The notes under the pieces: model-generated
The model's database searches: none
What the model was told of the DNA's origin: nothing
The model's input: the letters and a program-made list of their open reading frames with translations, nothing else
Part shown: piece by piece, positions 15,936 to 25,119 of the stretch
Numbering within the stretch: position 1 is the stretch's first letter
Layout: each line of letters opens with the position of its first letter
NCBI GenBank assembly: GCA_963778185.1
Contig: CAVZTF010000004.1
Coordinates: 434,001-498,000, forward strand
Direction: 5' to 3'
Source: RPQJ01 sp963778185
Lineage (GTDB): Bacteria; Pseudomonadota; Gammaproteobacteria; Steroidobacterales; Steroidobacteraceae
DNA: 64,000 bases
Program-made: the position numbers and the translations under genes

Positions 15936-17573
15936 ATGCGACCCGGTCGAGCCTTAGCCGCGAGCGCGGCCTGCCTGCTGTTCCACGCCGCGGTGCCCAG
16001 TGAGGCGAAGCCCGCGGAGGCGCCCCTCGTGCCGGCGCGTCCGCAGATCTATGCGCCGGTGACGCTGACGTCCGACCTGTCGGGCCTCTCGGCGAAGGAG
16101 CGCACGATGCTGAGCCTCTTCATCGACGCCGCCGCGGTCATGGACGACCTGTTCTGGCAGCAGGCCTATCCGGGCGATCGCAAGGCGCTGCTCGAAGGCT
16201 TGAAGGACCCGTCCGTGCGCCGCTTCGCCGAGGTGAACTACGGCCCCTGGGACCGCCTCGAGGGCAACGCGCCCTTCGTGCCGGGCGCGGGCGCGAAGCC
16301 GCCGGGTGCCGGCTTCTACCCGCTCGACATGAACAAGGAAGAGTTCGAGCGCGCCAACCTCGAGCGCAGCCGCAGCGAATACACCGTGCTGCGCCGCGAT
16401 TCGAAGGGCGCGCTCACGGTCGTGCCCTACAGCGTCGAGTGGCGGGAGCCGCTGGGCCGCGTCGCCGCGCTGCTCGAGCGCTCGGCCGCGCTCGCCGAGG
16501 ACGCGGGTCTGCGCCAGTACCTCGAGCTGCGATCGAAGGCGCTGCTCACCGATGACTACCGGGCGAGCGACATGGCCTGGCTCGACATGAAGGACAACCG
16601 CATCGACGTCGTCATCGGCCCGATCGAGACCTACGAGGACAAGCTCTTCGGCTACAAGGCCGCCTTCGAGGCCTACGTGCTCGTCAAGGACCTGGAGTGG
16701 AGCAAGCGCCTGGCCCGCTACGCCGCCATGCTGCCGGACCTGCAGCGCGGCCTGCCGGTGCCGGACGCGTACAAGGCCGAGACGCCCGGGACCGACTCCG
16801 ACCTGAACGCCTACGACGTCGTCTATTACGCCGGCGACTGCAACGCGGGGTCGAAGACCATCGCCATCAACCTGCCGAACGACGAGCAGGTGCAGCTCGC
16901 CAAGGGCACGCGGCGGCTGCAGTTGAAGAACGCGATGCGCGCCAAGTTCGACGCCATCATGGTGCCGATCGCGGGGGAGCTCATCGCCCCGGAACAGCGC
17001 AGGCACGTGACCTTTGACGCGTTCTTCGCCGACACGATGTTCCACGAGGTGGCGCACGGGCTCGGGATCAAGAACACGGTGAACGGCCGCGGCACCGTGC
17101 GCGACGCGCTGAAGGAGCTCGCCTCCGGGATCGAAGAGGGCAAAGCCGACGTCCTCGGGCTCTACATGATCACCAGGCTGCACGAGCGCGGCGAGGTCCC
17201 GGGGTCGCTCGAGGATTACTACACGACCTTCCTCGCCGGCATCTTCCGCTCGGTGCGCTTCGGCGCGGCCTCGGCGCACGGCGAGGCCAACATGGTCCGC
17301 TTCAACTACTTCGCCGACCGCGGCGCCTTCACGCGTGACGCGCAAGGCCTCTATCGCGTGGACATGGCCGCGATGCGCAAGGCGGTGGACGGACTCTCGG
17401 CGTTGCTCCTGCAGCTGCAGGGCGACGGCGACTACGCAGGCGTCGAGAACCTGGTGAAGGAGTTCGGCGTCGTGCGCCCGCAGCTGCGCGCGGACCTCGA
17501 CCGCCTTGCGAGTCGCAACATCCCGGTGGACGTGGCGTTCACGCAGGGCAAGAGCGTGCTCGGGCTGGACTGA
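15936..17573 (+). CDS. secreted M49-like (dipeptidyl-peptidase III-related) zinc peptidase
   Basis: Protein of 545 residues with a signal peptide (about 1-24, cleavage near S-E-A-K), so it acts in the periplasm or outside. The zinc motif F-H-E-V-A-H-G-L-G lies near residue 370, followed about 30 residues later by I-E-E-G-K-A-D, which supplies the third ligand as in bacterial relatives of dipeptidyl-peptidase III. Classical M49 has H-E-x-x-G-H; this group has the shorter H-E-x-x-H. Family members usually cleave dipeptides from peptide N-termini, but activity of this secreted group is not well defined. It ends 8 bases before the pirin gene and could form an operon with it. Confidence 0.82.
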   Translation: MRPGRALAASAACLLFHAAVPSEAKPAEAPLVPARPQIYAPVTLTSDLSGLSAKERTMLSLFIDAAAVMDDLFWQQAYPGDRKALLEGLKDPSVRRFAEVNYGPWDRLEGNAPFVPGAGAKPPGAGFYPLDMNKEEFERANLERSRSEYTVLRRDSKGALTVVPYSVEWREPLGRVAALLERSAALAEDAGLRQYLELRSKALLTDDYRASDMAWLDMKDNRIDVVIGPIETYEDKLFGYKAAFEAYVLVKDLEWSKRLARYAAMLPDLQRGLPVPDAYKAETPGTDSDLNAYDVVYYAGDCNAGSKTIAINLPNDEQVQLAKGTRRLQLKNAMRAKFDAIMVPIAGELIAPEQRRHVTFDAFFADTMFHEVAHGLGIKNTVNGRGTVRDALKELASGIEEGKADVLGLYMITRLHERGEVPGSLEDYYTTFLAGIFRSVRFGAASAHGEANMVRFNYFADRGAFTRDAQGLYRVDMAAMRKAVDGLSALLLQLQGDGDYAGVENLVKEFGVVRPQLRADLDRLASRNIPVDVAFTQGKSVLGLD

Positions 17574-17581
17574 GGGCGCCG

Positions 17582-18457
17582 ATGATCACCGTGACCCGCG
17601 TCCTCGAGGGGCGCCCGCGCGATCTCGGCGGCTTCGGCGTGCGTCGCGTGCTGCCGGCGGCGGGGCTGCAGACGATCGGGCCCTTCATCTTCTTCGACCA
17701 CATGGGCCCGGCCGTGTTCGAGCCGGGGCGGGGCGTGGACGTGCGTCCACACCCGCACATCGGCCTCGCGACCGTCACCTACCTCTTCGAGGGCGAGTTC
17801 CTCCACCGCGACAGCCTGGGCTCCGCGCAGCTGATTCGGCCAGGCGACGTGAACTGGATGGTGGCAGGGCGTGGCATAGCGCACTCGGAGCGCACGCCGC
17901 CCGAGCTGCGCCGCGCCGCGGGCGGCGCTCCCATCCACGGCATCCAGACCTGGGTGGCGCTGCCGCAATCGCACGAGGAGTGCGAGCCGTCGTTCGCGCA
18001 CCATCCCGCGCGGACGCTGCCCGAACTGCGCGGCAAGGGCTGCGTGCACCGGCTGATCGCGGGCGAAGCCTTCGGGGCGCGCGCGCCGGCCGCCGTGTTT
18101 GCGCCGATGTTCTACCTCGACGTCCAGCTCGAGGGCGGGGCCGCGGCGTCGCTGCCGCAGGAGTACCCGGAGCGCGCCGTATACGTCGCTGCGGGCGAAA
18201 TCGAGCTGGACGGCGCGTCGTACGGACCCGGCTGCATGCTCGTCATTGCCTCGCTGGCGGACGTCGCCGTGCGGGCGCACGGCCCGGCCCGGGTGATGAT
18301 GCTCGGCGGCGCGCCGCTCGACGGTCCGCGCCGCATCTGGTGGAACTTCGTGTCGAGCTCGCCGGAGCGCATCGAGCAGGCCAAACGCGACTGGCGCGAG
18401 GGCAACTTCGCGCCCGTACCCGGCGACGACGAACGTATTGCGCTGCCGGACGCCTGA
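17582..18457 (+). CDS. pirin-family bicupin protein
   Basis: Bicupin of 291 residues. The N-terminal cupin has the metal-binding pattern R-P-H-P-H-I-G-L-A-T-V-T-Y-L-F-E-G-E and later G-R-G-I-A-H-S-E, which together give the three His and one Glu of pirins. Some pirins act as quercetin 2,3-dioxygenases (YhaK, YhhW) or redox-responsive cofactors; which role applies here cannot be read from the sequence. It starts 8 bases after the peptidase stop and converges with the MliC-domain lipoprotein gene. Confidence 0.9.
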   Translation: MITVTRVLEGRPRDLGGFGVRRVLPAAGLQTIGPFIFFDHMGPAVFEPGRGVDVRPHPHIGLATVTYLFEGEFLHRDSLGSAQLIRPGDVNWMVAGRGIAHSERTPPELRRAAGGAPIHGIQTWVALPQSHEECEPSFAHHPARTLPELRGKGCVHRLIAGEAFGARAPAAVFAPMFYLDVQLEGGAAASLPQEYPERAVYVAAGEIELDGASYGPGCMLVIASLADVAVRAHGPARVMMLGGAPLDGPRRIWWNFVSSSPERIEQAKRDWREGNFAPVPGDDERIALPDA

Positions 18458-18471
18458 GACCGGCCGCCGGG

Positions 18472-19182
18472 CTACTGCAGGGCGGCGGCGCAGCCGCGCA
18501 GTTCCTGCCCATCGAATTCGACGACCGCCGTGTGGTCGAATTCCGCGCCCGACATGTCGTCGGCGCAGGTCTCGCGGGTCAGCGTCACCTTGATCGCCCG
18601 GCCGTCGTGCTCGCCGGTGAACACGACCGCGCGGGCGCCGTCGCCGCTGCGCGCGACCGGATTGAATTCGTGACGCGCCTGCCCGTAGTCCGCAACGTAG
18701 GTCAGTGACGTGCCGGGGCCGGCTTCCACCAGCCAGCCGGGCTCATTGCCCTGGGCGCGATAGGCGACGCCGCGCAGCTTCGCATCCGCGAGCAATGACT
18801 TCGCGCGCGACTCGGTGCAGTTGATCGCAGGGCTCCCATTGCGCTCGAAGGTGGCCGTGCCGCCCTTGCTCCAGAAGCTGACCGTCGCGTCGGCATACTT
18901 CGCGCCGGACGCGCTCGTCACCTGCGACAGCTTGCGGGCACCTTCGTGCAATTCGACGCTCACCGCGTTTTCGCGATAGAGGTTTCGCACCTTGAGCGTG
19001 CGGCCGTCGTCGCACTCCCAGACGTAGGCGCGCAGCACGCCCTCCGGCGGCGCTTCGTCGCCCGGCACCGGGGCCGGCGCGGCCGGCTGCCGGGCGGATT
19101 CCTCGCTGGTGCGCTGGCACGCCGCCAGGGCAGCCAGTGTGGAGAGTAGACTCACCAACACACCGCGAGCGAAGTGACGCAT
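18472..19182 (-). CDS. lipoprotein with MliC lysozyme-inhibitor domain and COG3650-type domain
   Basis: Lipoprotein of 236 residues. The signal peptide ends in the lipobox L-A-A-C (Cys near residue 22). A Pro/Ala/Glu linker leads into an MliC-like domain (about 48-125): a W-E-C-D-D-G-R-T-L start, S-A-S-G-A-K-Y-A-D in the middle, then F-W-S-K-G-G-T-A-T and a closing Cys. These features match membrane-bound inhibitors of c-type lysozyme. A second domain (about 138-234) begins R-A-Q-G-N-E-P-G-W and matches the small COG3650-type domain. The likely role is protecting peptidoglycan from host or predator lysozyme at the envelope, with an unknown partner function in the second domain. Confidence 0.8.
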   Translation of the reverse strand: MRHFARGVLVSLLSTLAALAACQRTSEESARQPAAPAPVPGDEAPPEGVLRAYVWECDDGRTLKVRNLYRENAVSVELHEGARKLSQVTSASGAKYADATVSFWSKGGTATFERNGSPAINCTESRAKSLLADAKLRGVAYRAQGNEPGWLVEAGPGTSLTYVADYGQARHEFNPVARSGDGARAVVFTGEHDGRAIKVTLTRETCADDMSGAEFDHTAVVEFDGQELRGCAAALQ

Positions 19183-19236
19183 GGAGGACTCCTGGCATTG
19201 CGCTGGACATGAAGTCTAGCGCAGCACCGGAAGCGG

Positions 19237-19752
19237 TCAGCAGCGCGCGTCGTGGATCTGCGCCTTGATCTCGCGCCAGCGGTTCCACAGGCGCGCGGCC
19301 TCGCGCGCCGAATAGCCAGTACGCATCCTGTCGTCGAGCGCCTCGAGTTGCGTACGCAGCCGCGCGCAGCGTCCGTCGGCACGTGCTGGCTCAGGGTCCG
19401 GCGCCACCGGCTCCGCGCGCGGGCGAACGGCGGCAGTGGGCACCTTGCGCGCGGTGGTCGCGACCTGTCCCGGGCCGGGCGCGGGCACCTCGATCACGCG
19501 CGCCTCCACGACCTGCCCGCAGGGGCGGTCCGAGAATACGACGCCCGCGCCGTCGCGGCACACGAACACCGGACGCCTGGCTCGCTCGCGGGGCGCCGCG
19601 GGCAGCGGTTCGAGCGTGATACTGGCGCCGCCCCCCGTGGGATTGGCGAGCGATTCAGCGGAGAGGTACGCGGCCGGCAATGTGCAGACGAATACGCAGG
19701 CCGCGACCGCCCGCAGGACGGGCGAGGGTGTGTCGTAAGCGGTGGTGGTCAT
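19237..19752 (-). CDS. secreted DUF4124-domain protein
   Basis: Protein of 171 residues with an N-terminal hydrophobic signal (about 14-32). A short DUF4124-type motif lies near residues 60-78: V-F-V-C-R-D-G-A-G-V-V-F-S-D-R-P-C, with two Cys that may form a disulfide. The rest is Pro/Ala-rich linker plus a C-terminal helix with a final Cys. DUF4124 proteins are common secreted proteobacterial proteins of unknown function. The gene is alone, with about 100 bases before the next gene on each side. Confidence 0.7.
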   Translation of the reverse strand: MTTTAYDTPSPVLRAVAACVFVCTLPAAYLSAESLANPTGGGASITLEPLPAAPRERARRPVFVCRDGAGVVFSDRPCGQVVEARVIEVPAPGPGQVATTARKVPTAAVRPRAEPVAPDPEPARADGRCARLRTQLEALDDRMRTGYSAREAARLWNRWREIKAQIHDARC

Positions 19753-19848
19753 GACCTGCCCTCCATGGCTGATCCATGACTATCGTGCGTCCGCGCGGCC
19801 GGTCAGGTCCTGTCGGGAATGCGACCCGAACGTGCAGAAACCCGCGCT

Positions 19849-20148
19849 TCAAGCGCGGCCGACATTGGAGTCGGTCGGCGCGTGGAAGTACTGGCTCTCT
19901 TCGGAGAACTGCTCGATCAGCCGCCGCAGTTCCGCAAGACGCCCGTCGGCCGTGCTGATCGGCAGGCATTCCTCGCAGCGCGGGTCGCCGCAGGGCTGCC
20001 GGGTGTAGAGCCAGTACTGCACGGCGCCCGCCAGCAGGCCGTCGGCGATGTCCCAGAGGTCGGCCTTCTCATCGCCGTCCGCGATCTGGTTGCCGAGATC
20101 GACGGCCTTGCCGAAGGCCTCGTCGAAGGGATGGGCGGTGTCCTGCAT
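19849..20148 (-). CDS. hypothetical cytoplasmic protein, 99 residues
   Basis: Acidic protein with no signal peptide. An Asp/Ala-rich helical region (A-D-L-W-D-I-A-D-G-L-L-A-G-A-V-Q-Y-W) is followed by a compact cysteine cluster (C-G-D-P-R-C-E-E-C) and a C-terminal helix ending F-S-E-E-S-Q-Y. The three closely spaced Cys could bind metal. ATG at 20148 is the only sensible start. I do not recognise the family. It lies 41 bases downstream of the DUF4404 gene on the same strand. Confidence 0.6.
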   Translation of the reverse strand: MQDTAHPFDEAFGKAVDLGNQIADGDEKADLWDIADGLLAGAVQYWLYTRQPCGDPRCEECLPISTADGRLAELRRLIEQFSEESQYFHAPTDSNVGRA

Positions 20149-20189
20149 ATAGATCTTAGTCCATCGAAAACAGCTGGTTACGTGGCAAA

Positions 20190-20447
20190 TTAAATCCCGG
20201 CCTTAGCAAGCGCATCGAGCACGGCGCGGATCGCGCCGGCCACGCCAGGATGCTCGGCGTCCAGGCGCACCGCGGCACCTTGCAGTGGGTCGCCCTGGGT
20301 CTCGACGGCCGCCGCTTCCGCGCTGTCGAGGGCACGCTGGATGTCTCCCAGTGCGGACTCGAGCAATGCGCGGTCCTCCGGAGCGAGGCGTTGAGCCCGC
20401 CCGAGTTCGGAGTGCAGGTCGCGCAGGGTCTGTTGCAGGTCGCTCAT
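20190..20447 (-). CDS. DUF4404 family small protein
   Basis: Helical protein of 85 residues. The N-terminal part (L-Q-Q-T-L-R-D-L-H-S-E-L-G) and the regularly spaced Leu residues match DUF4404, a small family of unknown function found in Gammaproteobacteria. The C-terminal part (H-P-G-V-A-G-A-I-R-A-V-L-D-A-L-A-K-A-G-I) is also helical. It diverges from the outer-membrane barrel gene. Confidence 0.75.
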   Translation of the reverse strand: MSDLQQTLRDLHSELGRAQRLAPEDRALLESALGDIQRALDSAEAAAVETQGDPLQGAAVRLDAEHPGVAGAIRAVLDALAKAGI

Positions 20448-20569
20448 GGGTGCACCGGTCGATTGTCGTCAGTGGCCAGTTTAACAGCGAGGAGGGTGAT
20501 CGCGCCGGCCGGCACACTCGTGGCGTCCAGTACAATTACCGGCCAGACCGATCCAGGGGAGCAGGAGCG

Positions 20570-21217
20570 ATGCGCAGCGTCCGTTGGTTTCTCGCCGCCT
20601 TTGTGGCCGCCTCGGCCGCCATCCCGGCGCAGGATGCGCGGGCCGACGGGCCTCGCTTCGAAGTCACGCCGTTCGCCGGTTACCGGCTCGGCGGCCAGTT
20701 CGAGGTCGAGGATACGACCGACGGCAGCGAGGACACGGTCGACCTGGACGAGGGCAGCAGCTTCGGGCTGGACCTCGGCCTCTACCGCGACTCGGGCTCG
20801 TTCTACGAACTGCTCTACAGCCGCCAGACCGCCGGTCCCGACAGCAGCGAGGCGAGCCTGGCAGGTGTGGATGTCGTGACTGAATACCTGCAGTTCGGCG
20901 GCACGCTGCTGTTTGCCGACGAACACTTCTATGCGCCCTACCTGTCGATGACAGTGGGGGCCACCCGCCTCAGCGCGGACAAGGGCGACTACGACTCCGA
21001 GACGAAGTTCTCCGCAAGCATCGGTGGCGGGTTCCGGTTCCCGTTCAACGACACTCTCGCTGCGACGCTCGGCGTGCGCGGCTACGTGACCTTCATCGAC
21101 TCGGACACGGGCCTGCTCTGCGTCAGCACCGGGGAGAACGCGGGGTGCCTGTTCAAGGGCTCGGGCAAGACCTTCTGGCAGGGAGAGGCGATGCTCGGCC
21201 TGACCGCGCGCTTCTGA
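20570..21217 (+). CDS. outer-membrane beta-barrel protein
   Basis: Protein of 215 residues with a signal peptide (about 1-25, ending near A-R-A-D) and a mature part of alternating amphipathic strands: F-E-V-T-P-F-A-G-Y-R-L-G-G, F-G-L-D-L-G-L-Y-R, F-S-A-S-I-G-G-G-F-R-F. It ends in Phe (L-G-L-T-A-R-F), the usual barrel-assembly signal, which suggests an 8-stranded OmpA/OmpW-like barrel. A Cys pair in a late loop (L-L-C-V-S-T-G-E-N-A-G-C) may be disulfide-bonded. ATG at 20570 is chosen because the signal peptide begins there and a GGAG-type ribosome site precedes it. A TACAAT hexamer near 20531 may be its -10 element. Cargo and role are unknown. Confidence 0.8.
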   Translation: MRSVRWFLAAFVAASAAIPAQDARADGPRFEVTPFAGYRLGGQFEVEDTTDGSEDTVDLDEGSSFGLDLGLYRDSGSFYELLYSRQTAGPDSSEASLAGVDVVTEYLQFGGTLLFADEHFYAPYLSMTVGATRLSADKGDYDSETKFSASIGGGFRFPFNDTLAATLGVRGYVTFIDSDTGLLCVSTGENAGCLFKGSGKTFWQGEAMLGLTARF

Positions 21218-21230
21218 GGGTCGTGGGGCC

Positions 21231-24200
21231 TCAGACCAGCACGCGCTCGATACCGCCCTCGTTCGCGAGGCGAACGTAGTCGGGCATCCAGTCCTCGCCG
21301 AGCAGGTGCCGTGCCATCTCGATGACGACGTAGTCGGCGTCCGTGTCCGCGTCGTCGTCGTAGCGCTTCAAGCCCTGCAGGCAGGACGGGCACGTGGTCA
21401 GTACCTTGACCGGCCCCGCGAACCCGTCGGCCCGCAGCCGCGCCGCGCCTTTCTCCATCTCCTCTTGCTTGCGGAAGCGCACCTGAGTGGAGATGTCGGG
21501 GCGTGAGACGGCCAGCGTGCCCGACTCGCCGCAGCAACGGTCGTTCTTCTCGATGCGGCCGTTCGCCCCGCCGTCCAGCAGCGCGTTGACGACGGCAAGC
21601 GGGTCGCGTGTCTTGATCGGGGAGTGGCAGGGGTCGTGGTACATGTACCGCGTCCCCGTGACGCCCTCGACCTTGATTCCCTTCTCCAGCAGGTACTCGT
21701 GGATGTCGAGGATCCGGCTGCCGGGGAAGATCTCGTCGAAGGCGTAGCCCTGCAGCTGGTCGTAGCAGGTGCCGCAACTCACCACCACGGTGCGGATGTC
21801 GAGGTAGTTGAGCGTGTTGGCCACCCGGTGGAACAGCACTCGGTTGTCCGTGATGATCTTCCCGGCCTGGTCGAACTGGCCCGAGCCGCGCTGCGGGTAG
21901 CCGCAGCAGAGGTAGCCGGGCGGCAGCACCGTCTGCACGCCCGCGTGCCAGAGCATCGCCTGCGTGGCGAGTCCCACCTGCGAGAAGAGCCGTTCCGAGC
22001 CGCAGCCTGGAAAGTAGAACACCGCTTCCGACTCGCTGGTGGTGCGGACCGGGTCGCGGATGATGGGAACGTAGTGCCGGTCCTCGATGTCGAGCAGCGC
22101 CCGCGCGGTGCGCTTCGGCAGGCCACCCGGCATCTTCTTGTTCACGAAGTGGATGATCTGCTCCCGCACGGGCGGGCGGCCCCCGGTGGTCGCCGGCGGA
22201 CGGCGAGCCTGCGCGTTGCCGAGCGCCTCGAGCGTGCGGTGGCCGAGCCGTTGCACCTTGTAGCCCCAGTCGATCATCACCTTGCGCGTGAGCTTGATCG
22301 TGTCGGGGCTGGTGGCGTTCAGGAAGAACATCGAGGCCGCCTTGCCCGGGTTGAAGCGCTGCTGGCCCACGCGGCGCAGCAGGTCGCGCATCGCCATCGA
22401 GACGTCGCCGAAGTCGATGTCGACGGGGCACGGCGTCTCGCACTTGTGGCACAGCGTGCAGTGGTCGGCGACGTCCGAGAATGCGTCCCAGTGCTGCAGC
22501 GAGATGCCGCGGCGCGTCTGCTCCTCGTACAGGAACGCCTCGATCAGCAGCGAGGTGGCGAGGATCTTGTTGCGCGGGGAGTAGAGCAGGTTGGCCCGCG
22601 GCACGTGTGTCGAGCACACCGGCTTGCACTTGCCGCAGCGCAGGCAGTCCTTGATCGCGTCCGAGATCGAGGCGATGTCCGACTGCTGCATGATGAGCGA
22701 CTCGTGGCCCATCAGGTTGAAGCTCGGGGTGTAGGCGAGCCGCAGGTCCGCGCCCGGCATGAGCTTGCCCTTGTTGAAGCGCCCCTCCGGGTCGATGCGC
22801 TCCTTGTAGCGGCGGAAGTCCGCGATCTCGGCGTCGCTCACGAACTCGAGCTTGGTCATGCCGATGCCGTGCTCGCCCGAGATCACGCCGCCGAGTTCGC
22901 GCGCCACGCGCATGATGCGCGCCACGGCACGGTTTGCCTCCTGCAGCATCGCGTAGTCGTCGGAGTTGACCGGGATGTTGGTGTGCACGTTGCCGTCGCC
23001 GGCGTGCATGTGCAGCGCCACCCACACGCGGCTGCGCAGCACCCGCTGGTGGACCGCCTCCAGGTCCTCGAGCAGGGGCACGAACGGCCCGCCCGGGAAG
23101 ATGCGCCGCAACTCGCTGCGCACCTCCTTCTTCCACGAGATGCGGATGCTGCGGTCCTGCAGGCCCTCGAACGTGCCGGTCTCCGGTCGGCCCATCGCCT
23201 CGAGCAGGCCGGACCACCGCTGCCGCGCGGCGGCGATGACGGCGATCGCGGCCGCCGGCCGGCCGTCGAGCACGTCCTCGCGGGACAGGCGATCCACGTC
23301 GGCCTCGCCGGTCTTGCCGATGCGCGGCGCGCCGGTGAGATACTCCGCGAGCGCGTCGAGCAGGGCGAGCTTGTTCTTGATCGACAGTTCGATGTTGATG
23401 CGCTCGATGGCGTCGGTGTACTCGCCGAGGCGCTCGAGCGGAATGACCACGTCCTCGTTGACCTTGAAGGCGTTGGTGTGTCGCGCGATCGCCGCGGTGC
23501 GGGCGCGGTCCCGCCAGAAGGCCTTGCGTGCCTCGGCACCGACCGCGAGGAAGCCCTCGCCGGCGCGGGCGTTCGCGATCCTCACCACCTCCGAGGAACA
23601 ATGAGCGACGGCTTCCTCGTCGTCGCCCACCACGTCGCCGAACAGCACCATCTTCGGGAATGCGCCGCGCTTCGACTTGGGCGCGTAGCCAACGGCGCGC
23701 AGGTAGCGCTCGTCGAGGTGCTCGAGGCCGGCGAGCCGCACGCCGCGGGCGGCCCCGGCGGCGGCGACATAGTCGCGGATCTCGACGATGGCGGGGATCG
23801 CATCGCGCGCCTGGCCGAAGAACTCGAGGCACACGGTGCGCGTATGCGCCGGCATGCGGTGCAGGATCCAGCGCGCGGAGGTGATGATGCCGTCGCACCC
23901 TTCCTTCTGGACGCCGGGCAGGCCGCCGAGGAACTTGTCGGTCACGTCCTTGCCGAGGCCGAGCTTGCGGAACGTCCCGCCGGGGATCTCGAGGCGCCCC
24001 TTGCGCAGCACGCGCGCTTCGTCGGGAGCCTCCCGGCCGTCCTTCCACGCGAGCTCGAAGACGGCGGTCGCCGCGTCGTGGATCTTGCCGAGGTTGTGGT
24101 CGATGCGCGTCACCTCGAGCCAGTCGCCCTGCGGGTCGACCATGCGCCACCACGCGAGGTTGTCGAGCGCCGTGCCCCACAGCACGGCCTTCTTGCCGCC

Positions 24201-25097
24201 CGCGTTCATCGCGATATTGCCGCCGACGCACGAGGCATCGGCCGAGGTCGGGTCCACCGCGAAGACGAAGCCGGCGCCTTGCGCGGCCTCCTCGACACGG
24301 CGCGTGACGACACCGGCCTCGGTGAAGAGAGTCGGCACGGCGCCCCGTACGCCGGGCAGTTCCACCAGGGCTACCGCGCCGACGCGCGCGAGCTTCTCGG
24401 TGTTGATGACCGCTGCGTACGGCGTGAGCGGCACGGCGCTGCCCGTGTAACCGGTCCCGCCGCCGCGCGGGATGATCGTCAGGCCGAGCTCGATGCACGC
24501 GCGCACCAGCCCCGGAATCTCGGCTTCCTCGTCCGGCGTCAGCACCACGAATGGAATTTCGACGCGCCAGTCGGTCGCGTCGGTGGCGTGCGAAACGCGC
24601 GCGTAGGGATCGAGGCAGACGTTGTCGCCGCGAGTGTGGCGGCTGAGGTCGCGGCGCGTTCGCCGCCGCAATGCGTCGATCGTGGCGAACGACTGCTCGA
24701 ACTCCATGACGGCGCGTCGCGCGGCGTCGAGCAGCCGGACCACGCGGTCGTCCCGCTCGGGATCGTGCGGGTCGCGGCGCCGGTCGATCGCCGACAGGCG
24801 GTGATTGAGCGCCTCGAGCAGCAGCGCGCGGCGCTTCGGGTTGTCGAGCAGGTCTTCCTCGAGGTAGGGATTGCGGTGGACGACCCAGATGTCCCCGAGC
24901 ACCTCGTAGAGCATCCGCGCCGAACGCCCGGTGCGCCGCTCCGAGCGCAGCTGGTCCAGCAGCTGCCAGCCTTCAGCGCCGAGCAGGCGGATCACGATCT
25001 CGCGATCCGAGAACGAGGTGTAGTTGTAGGGGATCTCGCGCAGGCGCGCGGGAGGATCGAGGGCGGTCGCGGGGGCCGGGATGGGAAGGGCTGTCAC
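21231..25097 (-). CDS. large FAD-linked oxidase / Fe-S / CCG-domain oxidoreductase (DUF3683 type)
   Basis: Multidomain dehydrogenase of 1288 residues. Order: a DUF3683 N-terminal domain (about 20-80, L-R-E-I-P-Y-N-Y-T-S-F-S-D); an FAD-binding PCMH domain (about 175-380, P-R-G-G-G-T-G-Y-T-G); an FAD-oxidase C-terminal domain (about 500-780, with H-M-H-A-G-D-G-N-V-H and S-G-E-H-G-I-G); two 4Fe-4S motifs (C-x-x-C-x-x-C-x-x-x-C in C-L-R-C-G-K-C-K-P-V-C and C-T-L-C-H-K-C-E-T-P-C); and two CCG domains (C-C-G-Y-P-Q-R and C-C-G-E-S-G). This combines GlcD, GlcE/F-like and LutA-like parts in one chain. It probably oxidises a 2-hydroxy acid such as D-lactate, glycolate or 2-hydroxyglutarate and passes electrons to the quinone pool. 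It starts at GTG and lies 22 bases after the GH17-GT2 gene. Confidence 0.88.
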   Translation of the reverse strand: MTALPIPAPATALDPPARLREIPYNYTSFSDREIVIRLLGAEGWQLLDQLRSERRTGRSARMLYEVLGDIWVVHRNPYLEEDLLDNPKRRALLLEALNHRLSAIDRRRDPHDPERDDRVVRLLDAARRAVMEFEQSFATIDALRRRTRRDLSRHTRGDNVCLDPYARVSHATDATDWRVEIPFVVLTPDEEAEIPGLVRACIELGLTIIPRGGGTGYTGSAVPLTPYAAVINTEKLARVGAVALVELPGVRGAVPTLFTEAGVVTRRVEEAAQGAGFVFAVDPTSADASCVGGNIAMNAGGKKAVLWGTALDNLAWWRMVDPQGDWLEVTRIDHNLGKIHDAATAVFELAWKDGREAPDEARVLRKGRLEIPGGTFRKLGLGKDVTDKFLGGLPGVQKEGCDGIITSARWILHRMPAHTRTVCLEFFGQARDAIPAIVEIRDYVAAAGAARGVRLAGLEHLDERYLRAVGYAPKSKRGAFPKMVLFGDVVGDDEEAVAHCSSEVVRIANARAGEGFLAVGAEARKAFWRDRARTAAIARHTNAFKVNEDVVIPLERLGEYTDAIERINIELSIKNKLALLDALAEYLTGAPRIGKTGEADVDRLSREDVLDGRPAAAIAVIAAARQRWSGLLEAMGRPETGTFEGLQDRSIRISWKKEVRSELRRIFPGGPFVPLLEDLEAVHQRVLRSRVWVALHMHAGDGNVHTNIPVNSDDYAMLQEANRAVARIMRVARELGGVISGEHGIGMTKLEFVSDAEIADFRRYKERIDPEGRFNKGKLMPGADLRLAYTPSFNLMGHESLIMQQSDIASISDAIKDCLRCGKCKPVCSTHVPRANLLYSPRNKILATSLLIEAFLYEEQTRRGISLQHWDAFSDVADHCTLCHKCETPCPVDIDFGDVSMAMRDLLRRVGQQRFNPGKAASMFFLNATSPDTIKLTRKVMIDWGYKVQRLGHRTLEALGNAQARRPPATTGGRPPVREQIIHFVNKKMPGGLPKRTARALLDIEDRHYVPIIRDPVRTTSESEAVFYFPGCGSERLFSQVGLATQAMLWHAGVQTVLPPGYLCCGYPQRGSGQFDQAGKIITDNRVLFHRVANTLNYLDIRTVVVSCGTCYDQLQGYAFDEIFPGSRILDIHEYLLEKGIKVEGVTGTRYMYHDPCHSPIKTRDPLAVVNALLDGGANGRIEKNDRCCGESGTLAVSRPDISTQVRFRKQEEMEKGAARLRADGFAGPVKVLTTCPSCLQGLKRYDDDADTDADYVVIEMARHLLGEDWMPDYVRLANEGGIERVLV

Positions 25098-25119
25098 TTG
25101 CTACGCGACGTAACGGGAC

